A stretch of 64,000 nucleotides of DNA, taken from contig NZ_CP024923.1 in the NCBI RefSeq assembly GCF_002796605.1, positions 1 through 64,000 on the forward strand. Reading direction: 5' to 3'. This stretch comes from Sphingomonas psychrotolerans (GTDB lineage: Bacteria; Pseudomonadota; Alphaproteobacteria; Sphingomonadales; Sphingomonadaceae). Every line of letters starts with the position of its first letter. The first letter of the stretch is position 1. Below are positions 8,825 through 18,068 of this stretch, piece by piece. Both the position numbers and the translations under genes were made by a program. The notes under the pieces were generated by a model. That model did no database searches. It was given only the letters and a program-made list of their open reading frames with translations, and was not told the origin of the DNA.

Positions 8825-9429
8825 AGCGGACATTGGCGCCCGAGGAAGCGGCGCTGTGGAAACGTGTGATCGCCACGGTCACACCGCTGAAGTCGGCGAA
8901 GGCGAAAGTAGTACCCGCACAGACCCCCGTCCCTGCAAGGGAGGGGCAGGCGGTGGGTGCGGCCGGCAAAGCCTCGAGCCCTCCACCTGCCGCGCGCGCA
9001 CCACTCGAAGCTAAAGCTCCTCGCACTCACCCCCAGCCCCTCTCCGCGAGCCGGGAGGGGAGCGCCAACACTTTGGACGGCAGCTGGGATCGCCGCCTCT
9101 CACGCGGGCTCGTTGCACCCGAATCCAGCATTGATCTGCACGGCCACACCCTGTCCGCGGCTTATGACCGGCTCGATCGCGGGCTCGAGCAGGCGATCCG
9201 GCAGGGCGACCGCGTATTGCTGTTGATCACCGGAAAGCCGCCGCGGCCCGAATCGGAGCGGCCGCACGCACGCGGCGCGATCCGTGCGGCGGTGGGCGAC
9301 TGGCTCGCCTCGTCGCGCCATGCGGATCGGATCGCGGCGGTCCGCACTGCGCATCCGCGCCACGGCGGCAGCGGCGCGCTCTATATCGTGCTGCGCCGTC
9401 CGCGTGCCGCGCCGCCACGAAATTCTTAA
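8821..9429 (+). CDS. Smr/MutS2-type domain protein
   Basis: Protein of 202 residues. The C-terminal half is an Smr domain: IDLHGHTLSAAYDRL, LLITGKP, then a HGGSGALYIVLRR ending. Smr domains are often nucleases acting on branched DNA or RNA; the role here is unproven. The N-terminal half is a low-complexity Pro/Ala linker containing repeat-derived sequence. The GTG at 8821 overlaps the mltA stop (GTGA), indicating translational coupling. The usual order MltA then Smr fits alphaproteobacterial genomes. Confidence 0.85.
   Translation: MKRTLAPEEAALWKRVIATVTPLKSAKAKVVPAQTPVPAREGQAVGAAGKASSPPPAARAPLEAKAPRTHPQPLSASREGSANTLDGSWDRRLSRGLVAPESSIDLHGHTLSAAYDRLDRGLEQAIRQGDRVLLLITGKPPRPESERPHARGAIRAAVGDWLASSRHADRIAAVRTAHPRHGGSGALYIVLRRPRAAPPRNS
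8931..9066. repeat. Two GC-rich palindromic repeats inside smr
   Basis: Two short palindromes sit in the linker-coding part of smr. One is CCCCGTCCCTGCAAGGGA near 8936-8954. The other is around 9029-9063, with CCCAGCCCCTCTCC opposite GGGAGGGG. They look like dispersed palindromic elements of the type often found between genes, but here they are read through in frame. Confidence 0.5.
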
Positions 9430-9483
9430 CTTCTGTCTGCAACATTAAGCCCCGGGGATATGGAGCGGGGATAGAGCGGCAGC

Positions 9484-11157
9484 GTGGAAGGGTTTTCGCT
9501 AAAGAGCCGAGCCATCGCGTTCGCGATGTGCGCCGGGGCCGTGGCGTTCATCCTCGCTGTTGCCGCGGCGTCCGAAGGTACCATCACCGTCGAATCGGCC
9601 GGCCGCGCGCTGATCGCGGCGATCGTCTGCGGGGTGATGTGCTGGGCATCGGCTGAGCGCAGCATCGCCTCGACCGCAGGGGCGATCGACTCGGCGATCG
9701 AGCGGCTCGCCAGCGCCGCCAATGGCGATCTCCAGAGTGAAATTCCGGAAGAAGTACGCCGCTGCGTGCCGCCCCTGGCGCGCGCAATGGACGGACTGTT
9801 TCGCCAGCTCCACGACAATCTCGAAAGCGTCCAGCGGCTCGCGATGTTCGATCCCGTGACCGGGCTTGCCAACCGCACCAATTTTCGCCGTACCGCGGAG
9901 CGGATGCTCGCCGAACTGCCGCCGGGTGCGAACGCAGTGCTCTATTTCATCGATCTCGATCGTTTCAAGGCAGTCAACGACACGCTGGGACATGCCACCG
10001 GCGACGTGCTGCTCGGCATGGTCGCGAATCGCCTGCGCGCCGTGGCCGATCGTTTCGCGGCCGAGGGCAGCATTCGTCCGCCGCTGATCGGCCGGCTTGC
10101 GGGCGACGAGTTCACGATGTTCTTCCCCGAAATCCGCACGCTGCGCGACTCCGACCGGATCGGTCGCGGGGTGCTGTTCGCGCTTTCCGAACCGTTCGAC
10201 CTCGCCGACCAGGAAATCTCGATCGGCGCCTCGATCGGCGTCGCGATACGCCCCGATCATGGCGATACGCTACATGAGCTTATGCGTGCCGCGGATGCGG
10301 CGATGTACCACGCCAAGGCGCTCGGGCGCGGGCGCGCCGAGCATTTCAGCGAGTTCCTCGCGGCGCAGATCGCCGAGCGTGCGCAGCTCGAGAGCGACTT
10401 GCGCACCGCGGTCGACAAGGACCAGTTCGCATTGGTCTTCCAGCCGCAGGTGAGTGCCGTCGATGGCCGCATCGTCGGCGCCGAGGCGCTCCTACGCTGG
10501 CGGCATCCCGACGGGCTCAAGTTGCCGGGGGCGTTCATCCAGCGTGCCGAGGAAACCGGACTGATCGTCGAGATCGGCGACTGGGTGGTCGCCAGCGTCG
10601 CCGAGACGATCTCGCGCTGGGGCAAATTGGGTATCCAGCAGCGCCTCGCGGTCAATATCAGCCAGCGTCAGATCGATCATGCCGAGTTCTTCCGCCGCCT
10701 GCGCGCTGCGATGCACGCGGCGCGCGCGCCGGCCAGCCTGCTCGAACTCGAGATCACCGAGACCTTGGCGATGCATTGCTCGAGCGAAGTGCTCGAGGCG
10801 ATCGCCGCGCTGCGGGCCGACGGCGCGAGTGTCGCGATCGACGATTTCGGCACCGGCTATTCGAATCTCGCGCGGCTGCGGCAATTGCCGGTCGACCGGG
10901 TCAAGCTCGATCGCAGCGTGATCGAGCATGTCGTCGATCAGCCCGAGGCGCGGACGATCGCGCAGGCAGTGATCGGGCTGATCCACGGGCTCGGCTGCCA
11001 GGCGGTGGCCGAGGGTATCGAGAGCGATGCGCAGGCCGCAGTGCTGCGTGTCATCGGTTGCGACGTGCTGCAGGGCTATGCGGTCGCGACGCCGATGGCC
11101 GAAGAGGAATTCCTCGCCTGGGTCCGCGATGTCGAACCGCGACGGATCGCGGGCTAG
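9484..11157 (+). CDS. GGDEF-EAL cyclic-di-GMP protein
   Basis: Predicted inner-membrane c-di-GMP signalling enzyme, 557 residues. Two N-terminal hydrophobic segments (about 8-28 and 39-56) are followed by a HAMP-like stretch. The GGDEF domain (about 120-285) includes DPVTGLANRTNFRR, FIDLDRFKAVNDTLGH and an active-site-like AGDEF, a tolerated variant of GGDEF. The EAL domain (about 300-550) includes GAEALLRWRHP, EITETLAM and DDFGTGYSNLARL, so its catalytic motifs look intact. Both synthesis and breakdown are possible. The start is GTG at 9484. Its stop overlaps the dapE stop from the other strand. Confidence 0.9.
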   Translation: MEGFSLKSRAIAFAMCAGAVAFILAVAAASEGTITVESAGRALIAAIVCGVMCWASAERSIASTAGAIDSAIERLASAANGDLQSEIPEEVRRCVPPLARAMDGLFRQLHDNLESVQRLAMFDPVTGLANRTNFRRTAERMLAELPPGANAVLYFIDLDRFKAVNDTLGHATGDVLLGMVANRLRAVADRFAAEGSIRPPLIGRLAGDEFTMFFPEIRTLRDSDRIGRGVLFALSEPFDLADQEISIGASIGVAIRPDHGDTLHELMRAADAAMYHAKALGRGRAEHFSEFLAAQIAERAQLESDLRTAVDKDQFALVFQPQVSAVDGRIVGAEALLRWRHPDGLKLPGAFIQRAEETGLIVEIGDWVVASVAETISRWGKLGIQQRLAVNISQRQIDHAEFFRRLRAAMHAARAPASLLELEITETLAMHCSSEVLEAIAALRADGASVAIDDFGTGYSNLARLRQLPVDRVKLDRSVIEHVVDQPEARTIAQAVIGLIHGLGCQAVAEGIESDAQAAVLRVIGCDVLQGYAVATPMAEEEFLAWVRDVEPRRIAG

Positions 11158-12272
11158 CCCCGAACCCGCCGCAGCACTTCCTCGTACACATCGGTCAATA
11201 CCGCGAGATCGGCCAGTGCCACCGCTTCGTCGAGCTTGTGCATCGTCGCGTTGATCAGCCCGAATTCGACTACCGGGCACAGCCTGACCAGATACCGCGC
11301 GTCCGAAGTGCCTCCGCTGGTCGAGAGTTCGGGCGTGACGCCAAGCTTTGCCTCGATCGCACCGGCGACGAGGCTGGAGAGTGCGCCGGGCTGCGTGAGG
11401 AACGCCTCACCATAGACAGTGCCGCGCACCTGCGCGCCGGGGGCATGTCGCTGCACCACCGCCTCGATCCGCGCGATCAGATCGGGACCGTTGTGCAGAT
11501 CGTTGAAGCGGACCGACAGCCGGGCGCTGGCATTGCCGGGGATGACGTTGGTCGCCGGATTGCCGGTGAAGATGTCCGTTACCTCGACGTTCGAGGCCTG
11601 GAACCAGTCATTGCCCTGATCGAGGACGAGTTCGTCGATCTCGGCGAGTGCCGCGACAAGGCGGGGGATCGGATTGTCGGCGAGGTGTGGATAGGCGACG
11701 TGCCCCTGCTTTCCCGGCACGTCGACCCAGATCACCGTCGAGCCGCGGCGGCCGATCTTGATCGTGTCGCCAAGCCGGTTTGCCGATGTGGGCTCGCCGA
11801 CGAGGCAGAGATCGGGACGCACGCCGCGTTCGGCCATGCGCTCGATCAGCCTGGGCGTACCGAAGGTGGCGGGGCCTTCCTCGTCGCCGGTGATGATCAG
11901 GCTGATTTTGCCGTCCGCCGGCACGCGCGCCGCCGCCGCTACGAACGCGGCGATCGCGCCTTTCATGTCGACCGCGCCGCGGCCGTAGAGCAGGTCGCCC
12001 CGGATCTCAGGCGCGAAGGCGTCGCCGGTCCAGCCCGAGCCGGGGGGAACGACATCGAGATGGCCGGCAAAAGCGAAATGCGGTCCCTTGCTGCCGCGGG
12101 TCGCGAGCAGGTTTTCGACCGGGCCGTCGGGCGCCTCGCCTTCGACGAAGCGTTCGACGGCAAAGCCGAGCGGGACCAACGCCGCCTCGAGCACGTCGAA
12201 CACGGCACCGCGTGCAGGGGTTACGCTCTCGGCGGCGATCAGCGCCTTGGTGAGTTCAACGACGTCGGGCAA
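11154..12272 (-). CDS. dapE: Succinyl-diaminopimelate desuccinylase
   Basis: M20 metallopeptidase-family enzyme of the lysine/diaminopimelate pathway, hydrolysing N-succinyl-LL-DAP. Zinc-site and catalytic motifs are visible: AFAGHLDVVPPG, GRGAVDMKGA, ITGDEEGPATFGT and LVGEPTSANRLGD, with a C-terminal SGGTSDARY. TTG at 12272 is preferred: GGAG lies six bases upstream and the encoded MPDVVELTKALI matches the family N-terminus. An in-frame ATG at 12302 would add 10 residues but lacks a ribosome site and would abut the divergent cupin start. It is convergent with the GGDEF-EAL gene. Confidence 0.93.
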   Translation of the reverse strand: MPDVVELTKALIAAESVTPARGAVFDVLEAALVPLGFAVERFVEGEAPDGPVENLLATRGSKGPHFAFAGHLDVVPPGSGWTGDAFAPEIRGDLLYGRGAVDMKGAIAAFVAAAARVPADGKISLIITGDEEGPATFGTPRLIERMAERGVRPDLCLVGEPTSANRLGDTIKIGRRGSTVIWVDVPGKQGHVAYPHLADNPIPRLVAALAEIDELVLDQGNDWFQASNVEVTDIFTGNPATNVIPGNASARLSVRFNDLHNGPDLIARIEAVVQRHAPGAQVRGTVYGEAFLTQPGALSSLVAGAIEAKLGVTPELSTSGGTSDARYLVRLCPVVEFGLINATMHKLDEAVALADLAVLTDVYEEVLRRVRG

Positions 12273-12301
12273 AAGGCTCTCCACAACTAGCGGAGGTGGC
12301 A

Positions 12302-12748
12302 TTGCCCAAGCTCGATCTGGATACAATCCCGCAGACCAATGCCACCGGCTATCCGCCGCCCTATGCGGACGCGGTGCAGGGGCGCTGGTACCGGCGGCTG
12401 GGGCCGGTGAGCGGGATCGGCGATTTCGGGTTCAGCCACGTCACACTCAGGCCCGGCGCATGGTCGTCGCAGCGGCACTGGCATGAAGGCGAGGACGAAT
12501 TCGTCGTGATGCTCAGCGGCGAGGCGGTGCTGGTCGACGATAGCGGCGAGACGGTGATGCGGCCGGGTGACGTGGCGGCATTCCCGAAGGGCGACGGCAA
12601 CGGCCACGTGCTGCAGAACCGGAGCAATGCCGATTGCGTGTTCATCGCAGTGGGGCGGCCGGCGGAAACCGACTGTCACTATCCCGACATCGACATGCAT
12701 CTGGCCGCGGGAGAGGGGTTTCGGCGCAAGGACGGTCGAACCCTGTAG
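12302..12748 (+). CDS. Cupin-domain protein
   Basis: Small single-domain cupin of 148 residues. The metal-binding motif 1 is HWHEGEDEFVVMLSGE (about 59-74) and motif 2 is PGDVAAFPKGDGNGH. These beta-barrels bind a metal and small ligands; the substrate cannot be told. TTG at 12302 is chosen because GGAGG (12292-12296) lies five bases upstream; an in-frame GTG at 12296 would overlap that ribosome site. It is divergent from dapE, with only about 30 bases between the starts. Confidence 0.8.
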   Translation: MPKLDLDTIPQTNATGYPPPYADAVQGRWYRRLGPVSGIGDFGFSHVTLRPGAWSSQRHWHEGEDEFVVMLSGEAVLVDDSGETVMRPGDVAAFPKGDGNGHVLQNRSNADCVFIAVGRPAETDCHYPDIDMHLAAGEGFRRKDGRTL

Positions 12749-12793
12749 TTTTCCATAACAAGCGATTCAGCCGAGCTTCATCGATAGAGGCGT

Positions 12794-12961
12794 ATGACCA
12801 ATCTTATGCGTTGGATGCTCCTCTTGTCCGTGGCCATTGTGACCGTCGCCGATTTGGCGGTGTTCTCGGGCGCGCACCTGATCGGCATCGGTAACGTCGC
12901 GCGCGAGCAAGTGGATACGATCCGCGTCAAGGCCGACGAATATTCGCGCGTTCCTGTCTGA
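12794..12961 (+). CDS. Small single-helix membrane protein
   Basis: Open frame of 55 codons beginning MTNLMRWMLLLSVAIVTVAD. The first 35 residues form one hydrophobic helix, followed by a charged tail rich in Arg, Glu and Lys. No family is recognised. It follows the cupin gene by 45 bases on the same strand and ends 5 bases before the convergent glutathione S-transferase gene. A real gene is likely from its position and composition, but no ribosome site is obvious. Confidence 0.5.
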   Translation: MTNLMRWMLLLSVAIVTVADLAVFSGAHLIGIGNVAREQVDTIRVKADEYSRVPV

Positions 12962-12966
12962 CCGCT

Positions 12967-13635
12967 TCAGCCGTTCGCCGGCATCTCGAACTGCTCGATC
13001 ACCCAATCTTCTTCCTGCGCGCCGGCGATCCAGTCCTGCATGAACGGGTGCTGGAGCACGGCGAGCATATAGGTATGCGCGAAGCGGGGGACAGGCAGTG
13101 AATAGGTCACGATCCGCGTGACCACCGGCGCGAACATGATGTCGACCGCACCGAATTCGCCGAACAGGAACTCGCCGTCGCCCGCGAACCGCGCGCGCGC
13201 CTGCGCCCATAATTCCATGATCCGGCTCAACTCCTGTACCACGTCCGGATCGGGCGCGCTCGGCGGATAAACCTGGCGGATGTTCATCGTGTGCTTGCGG
13301 CGCAGATTGGCGAAGCCCGAATGCATCTCCGCGGCCATCGACCGCGCCATGGCGCGGGCGGCCGGGCTTTCGGGCCAGAATCTGGTGCCGCCGGTCTTGT
13401 CGTTGAGATATTCGACGATCGCGAGGCTGTCCCACACCACTGCGTCGTCGTCCCACAGGATCGGCACCTTGCCCGAGGATGGCGCGAACTCGGCGCCTTC
13501 GCGGCGCTTGTCCCAATCCTGGTCGTAGAGCGGCACCACGACTTCCTCGAAAGGCAGCCCCGATTGCTTGCACGCGAGCCAGCCGCGAAGCGACCAGGAA
13601 CTATAGGCCTTGTTGCCGATGATGAGCTTGAGCAT
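12967..13635 (-). CDS. Glutathione S-transferase family protein
   Basis: Protein of 222 residues with a thioredoxin-like N-terminal domain (MLKLIIGNKAYSSWSLRGWL, then KVPILWDDDAVVWDSLAIVEYL) and an all-helical C-terminal domain. SSWSLR is the likely glutathione-site region with catalytic Ser, as in the YfcF/zeta-like classes. The GKVPIL cis-Pro and the VWDSLAIVEYL glutathione-gamma-glutamyl site are present. The substrate is unknown. The ATG at 13635 fits the family start; the longer frame upstream is not homologous. It is divergent from the S9 peptidase gene. Confidence 0.88.
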   Translation of the reverse strand: MLKLIIGNKAYSSWSLRGWLACKQSGLPFEEVVVPLYDQDWDKRREGAEFAPSSGKVPILWDDDAVVWDSLAIVEYLNDKTGGTRFWPESPAARAMARSMAAEMHSGFANLRRKHTMNIRQVYPPSAPDPDVVQELSRIMELWAQARARFAGDGEFLFGEFGAVDIMFAPVVTRIVTYSLPVPRFAHTYMLAVLQHPFMQDWIAGAQEEDWVIEQFEMPANG

Positions 13636-13740
13636 GCCGGGGGGATAGCCAGCGTATCGCCGAGGGGCAACCTCGCGTGGCTTGCGATCGGGCGCGAAAA
13701 ACGACAGCATCGGTGCCGGGCAATGAAATTGGGGGAATGC

Positions 13741-15693
13741 ATGTCGCGTTGGGGTTTGCGCCTGCTGGTGGCGGGCGGGCTCGCCGTGTCGGCGGCGGTG
13801 GCGATGGCGCAGTCTGCGGAGAAGGCCGCGACGCCGGCTCCGGAAAAGACTTCCGCGCAATTCGATACGGCGGTGTTCGCCGAAATCCCTTCGTTCGAGG
13901 GACCGGAACTCTCCCCGAACGGCAAGGCGATCGCAGCGAAGGTCGCCGTCAACGGCACCCAGTATTTCGCGATCATTCCACTCGACGGCGGCAAAGCGCG
14001 CCTCGTCGGGCTGGGCGACGCCGATCTCAACTGGTGGTCATGGGTCAATGACGAATGGCTGGTGATCGGCATCGGCCAGCTCGTTCCCTATGAGGGCGAC
14101 GACATCTATGTGAGCCGCGCGCTGGGCGTGAATGCCACCAGCGTCAAGCTGACCAAATTATCCAGCCGCGATGCAGCACAGGACGCCGATGACGTGATCT
14201 GGACCGCCAGCGACGGTACGCCGCGCATCCTGATGGCGTCGCAGACCTCGCTCTACACCAGCGAACCCGGCTTCTGGCCGCAAGTCGACGAGATCGACGT
14301 CTCGACCGGTCGACACAAAACCGTGGTGCGCGGCAATGAAGGCATCTTCAACTGGTATGCCGATGGCAGCGGCGCGGTGCGGATGGGCTATGGCATGTCG
14401 CTCGATGGCCGTACCCGCCGCGTGGTCTACCGCGATAGCGCCAAGGGCAGCTTCAGGACGATCGACCGCGCCCGCACGCACAAGGAGGCGCTCACCGTCC
14501 CTGCGATGTTCCTGAAGGAGCCGGGCAGGGCGGTGATGATCGCCGACGACGAACAGGGCTATTCAGCGCTCTGGGAGCTCGATCTGGAGACGTTGGCGCG
14601 CGGCAAGCAGCTGTTTGCGACCAAGGGCTATGATATTGGCGGGCTGGTGCGCGACGCCAGCGGCTTCAACTATCTCGGCGTCTATGTGAACGAGGACAAA
14701 CCCGGCATCCGCTGGACCGATCCGGCGCTCGAGGCGATGCACAAGACTGTCGCGGCCAAGATCAAGGGCGGCGAGCCGCGCATCGTCTCGCTCAGCCGCG
14801 ATCGTTCCGCCGCGATCGTGCATGTTGGGGGCGTCAATGCGCCCGGCGCCTATTTCCTGTACCGCGCCGCCGACGATTCGATGCAATTCCTCAAGATGAA
14901 CAACAGTACGATCGGGCTGAAGCGGATGCATCCGGTGCGTACCATCCGGTACAAGGCCCGCGACGGGCTGGAGATCGCGGCGGTACTGACCTTGCCTTTC
15001 GGCAAGAAGAACAAGTTGCCGCTGATCGTGATGCCGCACGGCGGCCCCTTCGCCCGGGATACCGAGGAATGGGACTGGTGGGCGCAGTTCCTCGCCGAGC
15101 GGGGCTATGCCGTGGTGCAGCCCAATTATCGCGGCTCCTCAGGCTATGGCACGCCGTTCACCGAAAAGGGGCAGGGGCAATGGGGCCTCGCGATGCAGGA
15201 CGATCTGAACGACGTCGTCACCGAGCTGGCCAAGCTCGGCATCGCCGATCCCAGGCGGGTCTGCATGGTCGGTGCCTCTTATGGCGGCTATGCGGCGATG
15301 CGGGCGGCACAGCGCGACGGCAAGCTCTATCGCTGCGCGGTCGCCTATGCCGGGGTGTCCGATCTCAACCGGATGATCGGCCATGATCGCAACTTCCTCG
15401 GCGCCGGTGCGCGCAAGGATTGGCTCAAGATGCAGGCGCCCGATTTGAAGAGCGTTTCGCCGGTCCACCATGCCGAGGAATTCTCGATTCCCCTCTTGCT
15501 CGTCCACGGCAAGAAGGACCGGGTGGTGCCGCCGGTCCATTCGCGGGTGATGGCGCAGAAGCTGAAGGCGGCGGGCAAGGACGTGACGTGGATCGAGCAA
15601 CCCGAGGCCGACCATCATTTCAGCCGCAGCGAGGATAGACTCGAGTTCCTCAAGGCGCTCGAAGCGTTTCTGGCAAAGCACAACCCGGCCTGA
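13741..15693 (+). CDS. Secreted S9-family (prolyl oligopeptidase-like) peptidase
   Basis: Exported serine peptidase, 650 residues. A signal peptide (about 1-23, ending AMAQ) is followed by a propeller-like region (about 40-400) and the C-terminal alpha/beta-hydrolase. The nucleophile Ser is in VGASYGGYAAM, the Asp in HGKKDRVVPP and the His in EADHHF. HGGPFARD forms the oxyanion region. The ATG at 13741 has GGGGGA six bases upstream and starts a good signal peptide; an ATG at 13723 is less suitable. Likely role: periplasmic oligopeptide breakdown. Strongly supported at family level. Confidence 0.92.
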   Translation: MSRWGLRLLVAGGLAVSAAVAMAQSAEKAATPAPEKTSAQFDTAVFAEIPSFEGPELSPNGKAIAAKVAVNGTQYFAIIPLDGGKARLVGLGDADLNWWSWVNDEWLVIGIGQLVPYEGDDIYVSRALGVNATSVKLTKLSSRDAAQDADDVIWTASDGTPRILMASQTSLYTSEPGFWPQVDEIDVSTGRHKTVVRGNEGIFNWYADGSGAVRMGYGMSLDGRTRRVVYRDSAKGSFRTIDRARTHKEALTVPAMFLKEPGRAVMIADDEQGYSALWELDLETLARGKQLFATKGYDIGGLVRDASGFNYLGVYVNEDKPGIRWTDPALEAMHKTVAAKIKGGEPRIVSLSRDRSAAIVHVGGVNAPGAYFLYRAADDSMQFLKMNNSTIGLKRMHPVRTIRYKARDGLEIAAVLTLPFGKKNKLPLIVMPHGGPFARDTEEWDWWAQFLAERGYAVVQPNYRGSSGYGTPFTEKGQGQWGLAMQDDLNDVVTELAKLGIADPRRVCMVGASYGGYAAMRAAQRDGKLYRCAVAYAGVSDLNRMIGHDRNFLGAGARKDWLKMQAPDLKSVSPVHHAEEFSIPLLLVHGKKDRVVPPVHSRVMAQKLKAAGKDVTWIEQPEADHHFSRSEDRLEFLKALEAFLAKHNPA

Positions 15694-15714
15694 TTGTGCG
15701 GCCTCGCGGCCGCT

Positions 15715-17313
15715 TCAGGCAGCTAGCGTGGCAATGAAGCTGCGCATCTCGCGCATCAGCAGCTGAGTCTTCTCGACGAGGTCGGCGGTCACACTGCCGA
15801 GCTCTTCGGTGACGCCGGCTGCAGCGTCGGCCGCATGCTCGGCGACCGTGGCGGTGCCATGAAGGCTGGAGGTGAGTGCGGCGGCGGCGCCGGCATATAG
15901 CTGGATCGAGCGGATGACGCCGCCCTGGTGCGCCATCGCCTGCTCGACTGCATTGGCGACTTCGCCGATGCGCGCGAAGCCGGCGCGCATCTCGCTGACG
16001 ATGCTGGCGGTCGCGCCGACTGCGGCATCGATCTGGCCGAGCTGGCAGCGAATGTCCTTGGTGGCGGCCGCGGTCTGCGAGGCGAGCGCCTTCACTTCCT
16101 GCGCGACCACCGCGAAGCCGCGGCCCGCCTCGCCCGCGCGGGCCGCCTCGATCGAGGCGTTGAGCGCGAGCAAATTGGTGCGCGCCGCGACATCCGCGAT
16201 CAGATCGGCGATGGTGCCGGCGCTACCGGTATAGCCGACCAGAGTGGCGAAGCGATCGTCGGCGGCGAGCGACAGCGCATGGAGGTGTGCCGTGGTCTGT
16301 TCCTGCGCGGCGATGCTCGCTTCCACCGCGGCGCGCGAACGGCCGAGATTGTCTGATTCTCCGAGCAGGATTGCGGCGCCGTCATCGGCCTCACCGAGAT
16401 GGCTGACGACGCCGCGAACCTGGTCTTGTGAGGCGCGCGCGCTGTGCACCAGCGAGGCCGCCGACTGGCGCGTCTGATCGGCCGCGGCGGCGAGATCGGT
16501 GATGCTGCGCACGAAGATATGTTCGAACTGGCCGGCGATCCGGCGCACTTCCCCGTCGCGAGCGCGGCGGCTCTCGGCCTCCATGCGAGTGCGCGCCTCG
16601 GCATCGGCGGCGTGGCGCTGCCATTCCTCGCGCTGCGCCTCGGCGCGCAGCAGATCGCGTTCATGCTCTGCCTTTGCGCGTGCCTGACCCGATTCGAACT
16701 GGCTGGAGACGAGGTTGGCCTGTTGGAGCACGAAGCGGCCGAGCAGCAGCACGAACGCTCCGAGGAACACCATCATGCCGACGGGCATGCTCCACAGCAC
16801 CGCAAAAACCAGACTGACGAGGTTGGCCGTGAGCAGGAAGGTGAGGCTCGCAGGTGGGAGCGCAGCGTAGCGCAGCGCGCCGATCGCGGTTACGCCGGCC
16901 ATGACTGCGACGATGACGATCAGCTGGTGATCGTTCGCACCCATCCCGCAGGCACCGAGAAACACCATCCAGCCGAACGCGGCGAGCCCCGCCTGGGCGA
17001 GCGACATGTTGATCGCGTGCCGCGAAGTGTCGACGCGCCAGTCATGCTTGTGCAGGCGTATGTACCGCACGAAGAACCCGCCGAGGATGCCGAGATGGAA
17101 GACGAGTGCGGCGACGCGGAGGACCAGATGCTCGGTGTCGGAGGACATCGCCATCATCGCGATGGTGACGATCATCGACATGGCGAAGGTAAAGGAATAG
17201 CCGTGCGACACCGCGATGATCTGGGCGCGGACCAGATCTTCGGGCAGCGCCACCCAGCGGCCGTAAACGGCCTCGGCGATGCCGGTGGCGAAAGGGCGGT
17301 GCGCGAGGGTCAC
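15715..17313 (-). CDS. Methyl-accepting chemotaxis-like membrane receptor
   Basis: Protein of 532 residues with about six N-terminal membrane helices (about 35-205), then a coiled-coil linker rich in Glu, Arg and Ala, and a C-terminal MCP signalling domain. The conserved hairpin tip reads [20 protein letters not shown] and continues into [15 protein letters not shown]. There is no periplasmic ligand domain, so sensing is probably through the membrane part. No CheA/CheW genes are nearby. It is convergent with the S9 peptidase gene. Confidence 0.88.
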   Translation of the reverse strand: MTLAHRPFATGIAEAVYGRWVALPEDLVRAQIIAVSHGYSFTFAMSMIVTIAMMAMSSDTEHLVLRVAALVFHLGILGGFFVRYIRLHKHDWRVDTSRHAINMSLAQAGLAAFGWMVFLGACGMGANDHQLIVIVAVMAGVTAIGALRYAALPPASLTFLLTANLVSLVFAVLWSMPVGMMVFLGAFVLLLGRFVLQQANLVSSQFESGQARAKAEHERDLLRAEAQREEWQRHAADAEARTRMEAESRRARDGEVRRIAGQFEHIFVRSITDLAAAADQTRQSAASLVHSARASQDQVRGVVSHLGEADDGAAILLGESDNLGRSRAAVEASIAAQEQTTAHLHALSLAADDRFATLVGYTGSAGTIADLIADVAARTNLLALNASIEAARAGEAGRGFAVVAQEVKALASQTAAATKDIRCQLGQIDAAVGATASIVSEMRAGFARIGEVANAVEQAMAHQGGVIRSIQLYAGAAAALTSSLHGTATVAEHAADAAAGVTEELGSVTADLVEKTQLLMREMRSFIATLAA

Positions 17314-17426
17314 CGTTCCATTTTAGCTCGAATGTGGCCGACTACGGGTTTTTCCGTGTGTGCATAGGTAGTTGACCCTAGGCCTGCGAGTTCAGGCCTT
17401 TGCCGGATGAAGGCGTGGCTGGCTGG

Positions 17427-18068
17427 TCACCCCACTGCCTCCAGCACCGCGGCGCGAAGTTCCGGCAACCCCATGCCTTTCTCGCTCGACGTCACGATGA
17501 GGTCGGGGTGCGCGGCGGGGCGCTTGCGCACTTCCGCCTCGGTCCGGGCACGAACCTCGGCGAGATCGGTCGCCTTGATCTTGTCGGTCTTGGTGAGGAC
17601 GATCCGGTAGCTGACCGCGGCGGTGTCGAGCATGTCGAGGATCTCGTTGTCGACGTCCTTGATGCCGTGGCGGGAATCGATCAGCACCAAAGCCCGCTTG
17701 AGCACGTCGCGGCCGCGCAGGAAGTCGTTGACCAGATAGCGCCACTGGCGCTGCATGTCCTTGGGCGCCTTGGCGAAGCCATAGCCCGGCATGTCGACGA
17801 GCCGGAATTTGAGCGGCTCGCCGACGTCGAAGAAGTTGAGCTCCTGCGTGCGCCCCGGCGTGTTCGAAGTGCGCGCGAGAGCATTGCGATTGGCCAGCGC
17901 GTTGAGCAGCGACGATTTGCCCACGTTCGAACGGCCGGCAAACGCCACCTCGGGCACCACCGGGTTGGGCAGATGCTCCAGCTTGGGTGCCGATTTGAGG
18001 AACGTGATCGGGCCGGCGAAGATCTTCCGCGCGGCCTCGATCTGGTCTTCGGTGAAGGCGTCGGTCAC
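17427..18068 (-). CDS. engB: Ribosome-biogenesis GTPase EngB (YsxC/YihA)
   Basis: Small GTPase needed for large-subunit assembly. The 213 residues contain G1 GRSNVGKSS (about 45-53), G3 DMPGYGFAKAP, G4 TKTDK and G5 TSSEKGMG. The GTG at 18068 overlaps the yidC stop (GTGA), so it is the last gene of the rpmH-rnpA-yidD-yidC-engB run and translationally coupled to yidC. The length is normal. Confidence 0.96.
   Translation of the reverse strand: MTDAFTEDQIEAARKIFAGPITFLKSAPKLEHLPNPVVPEVAFAGRSNVGKSSLLNALANRNALARTSNTPGRTQELNFFDVGEPLKFRLVDMPGYGFAKAPKDMQRQWRYLVNDFLRGRDVLKRALVLIDSRHGIKDVDNEILDMLDTAAVSYRIVLTKTDKIKATDLAEVRARTEAEVRKRPAAHPDLIVTSSEKGMGLPELRAAVLEAVG

Noticed and set aside
16444..17367. Rightward frame antisense to the chemoreceptor
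   Set aside because: Gly/Asp/Arg-rich shadow of a well-supported MCP gene.
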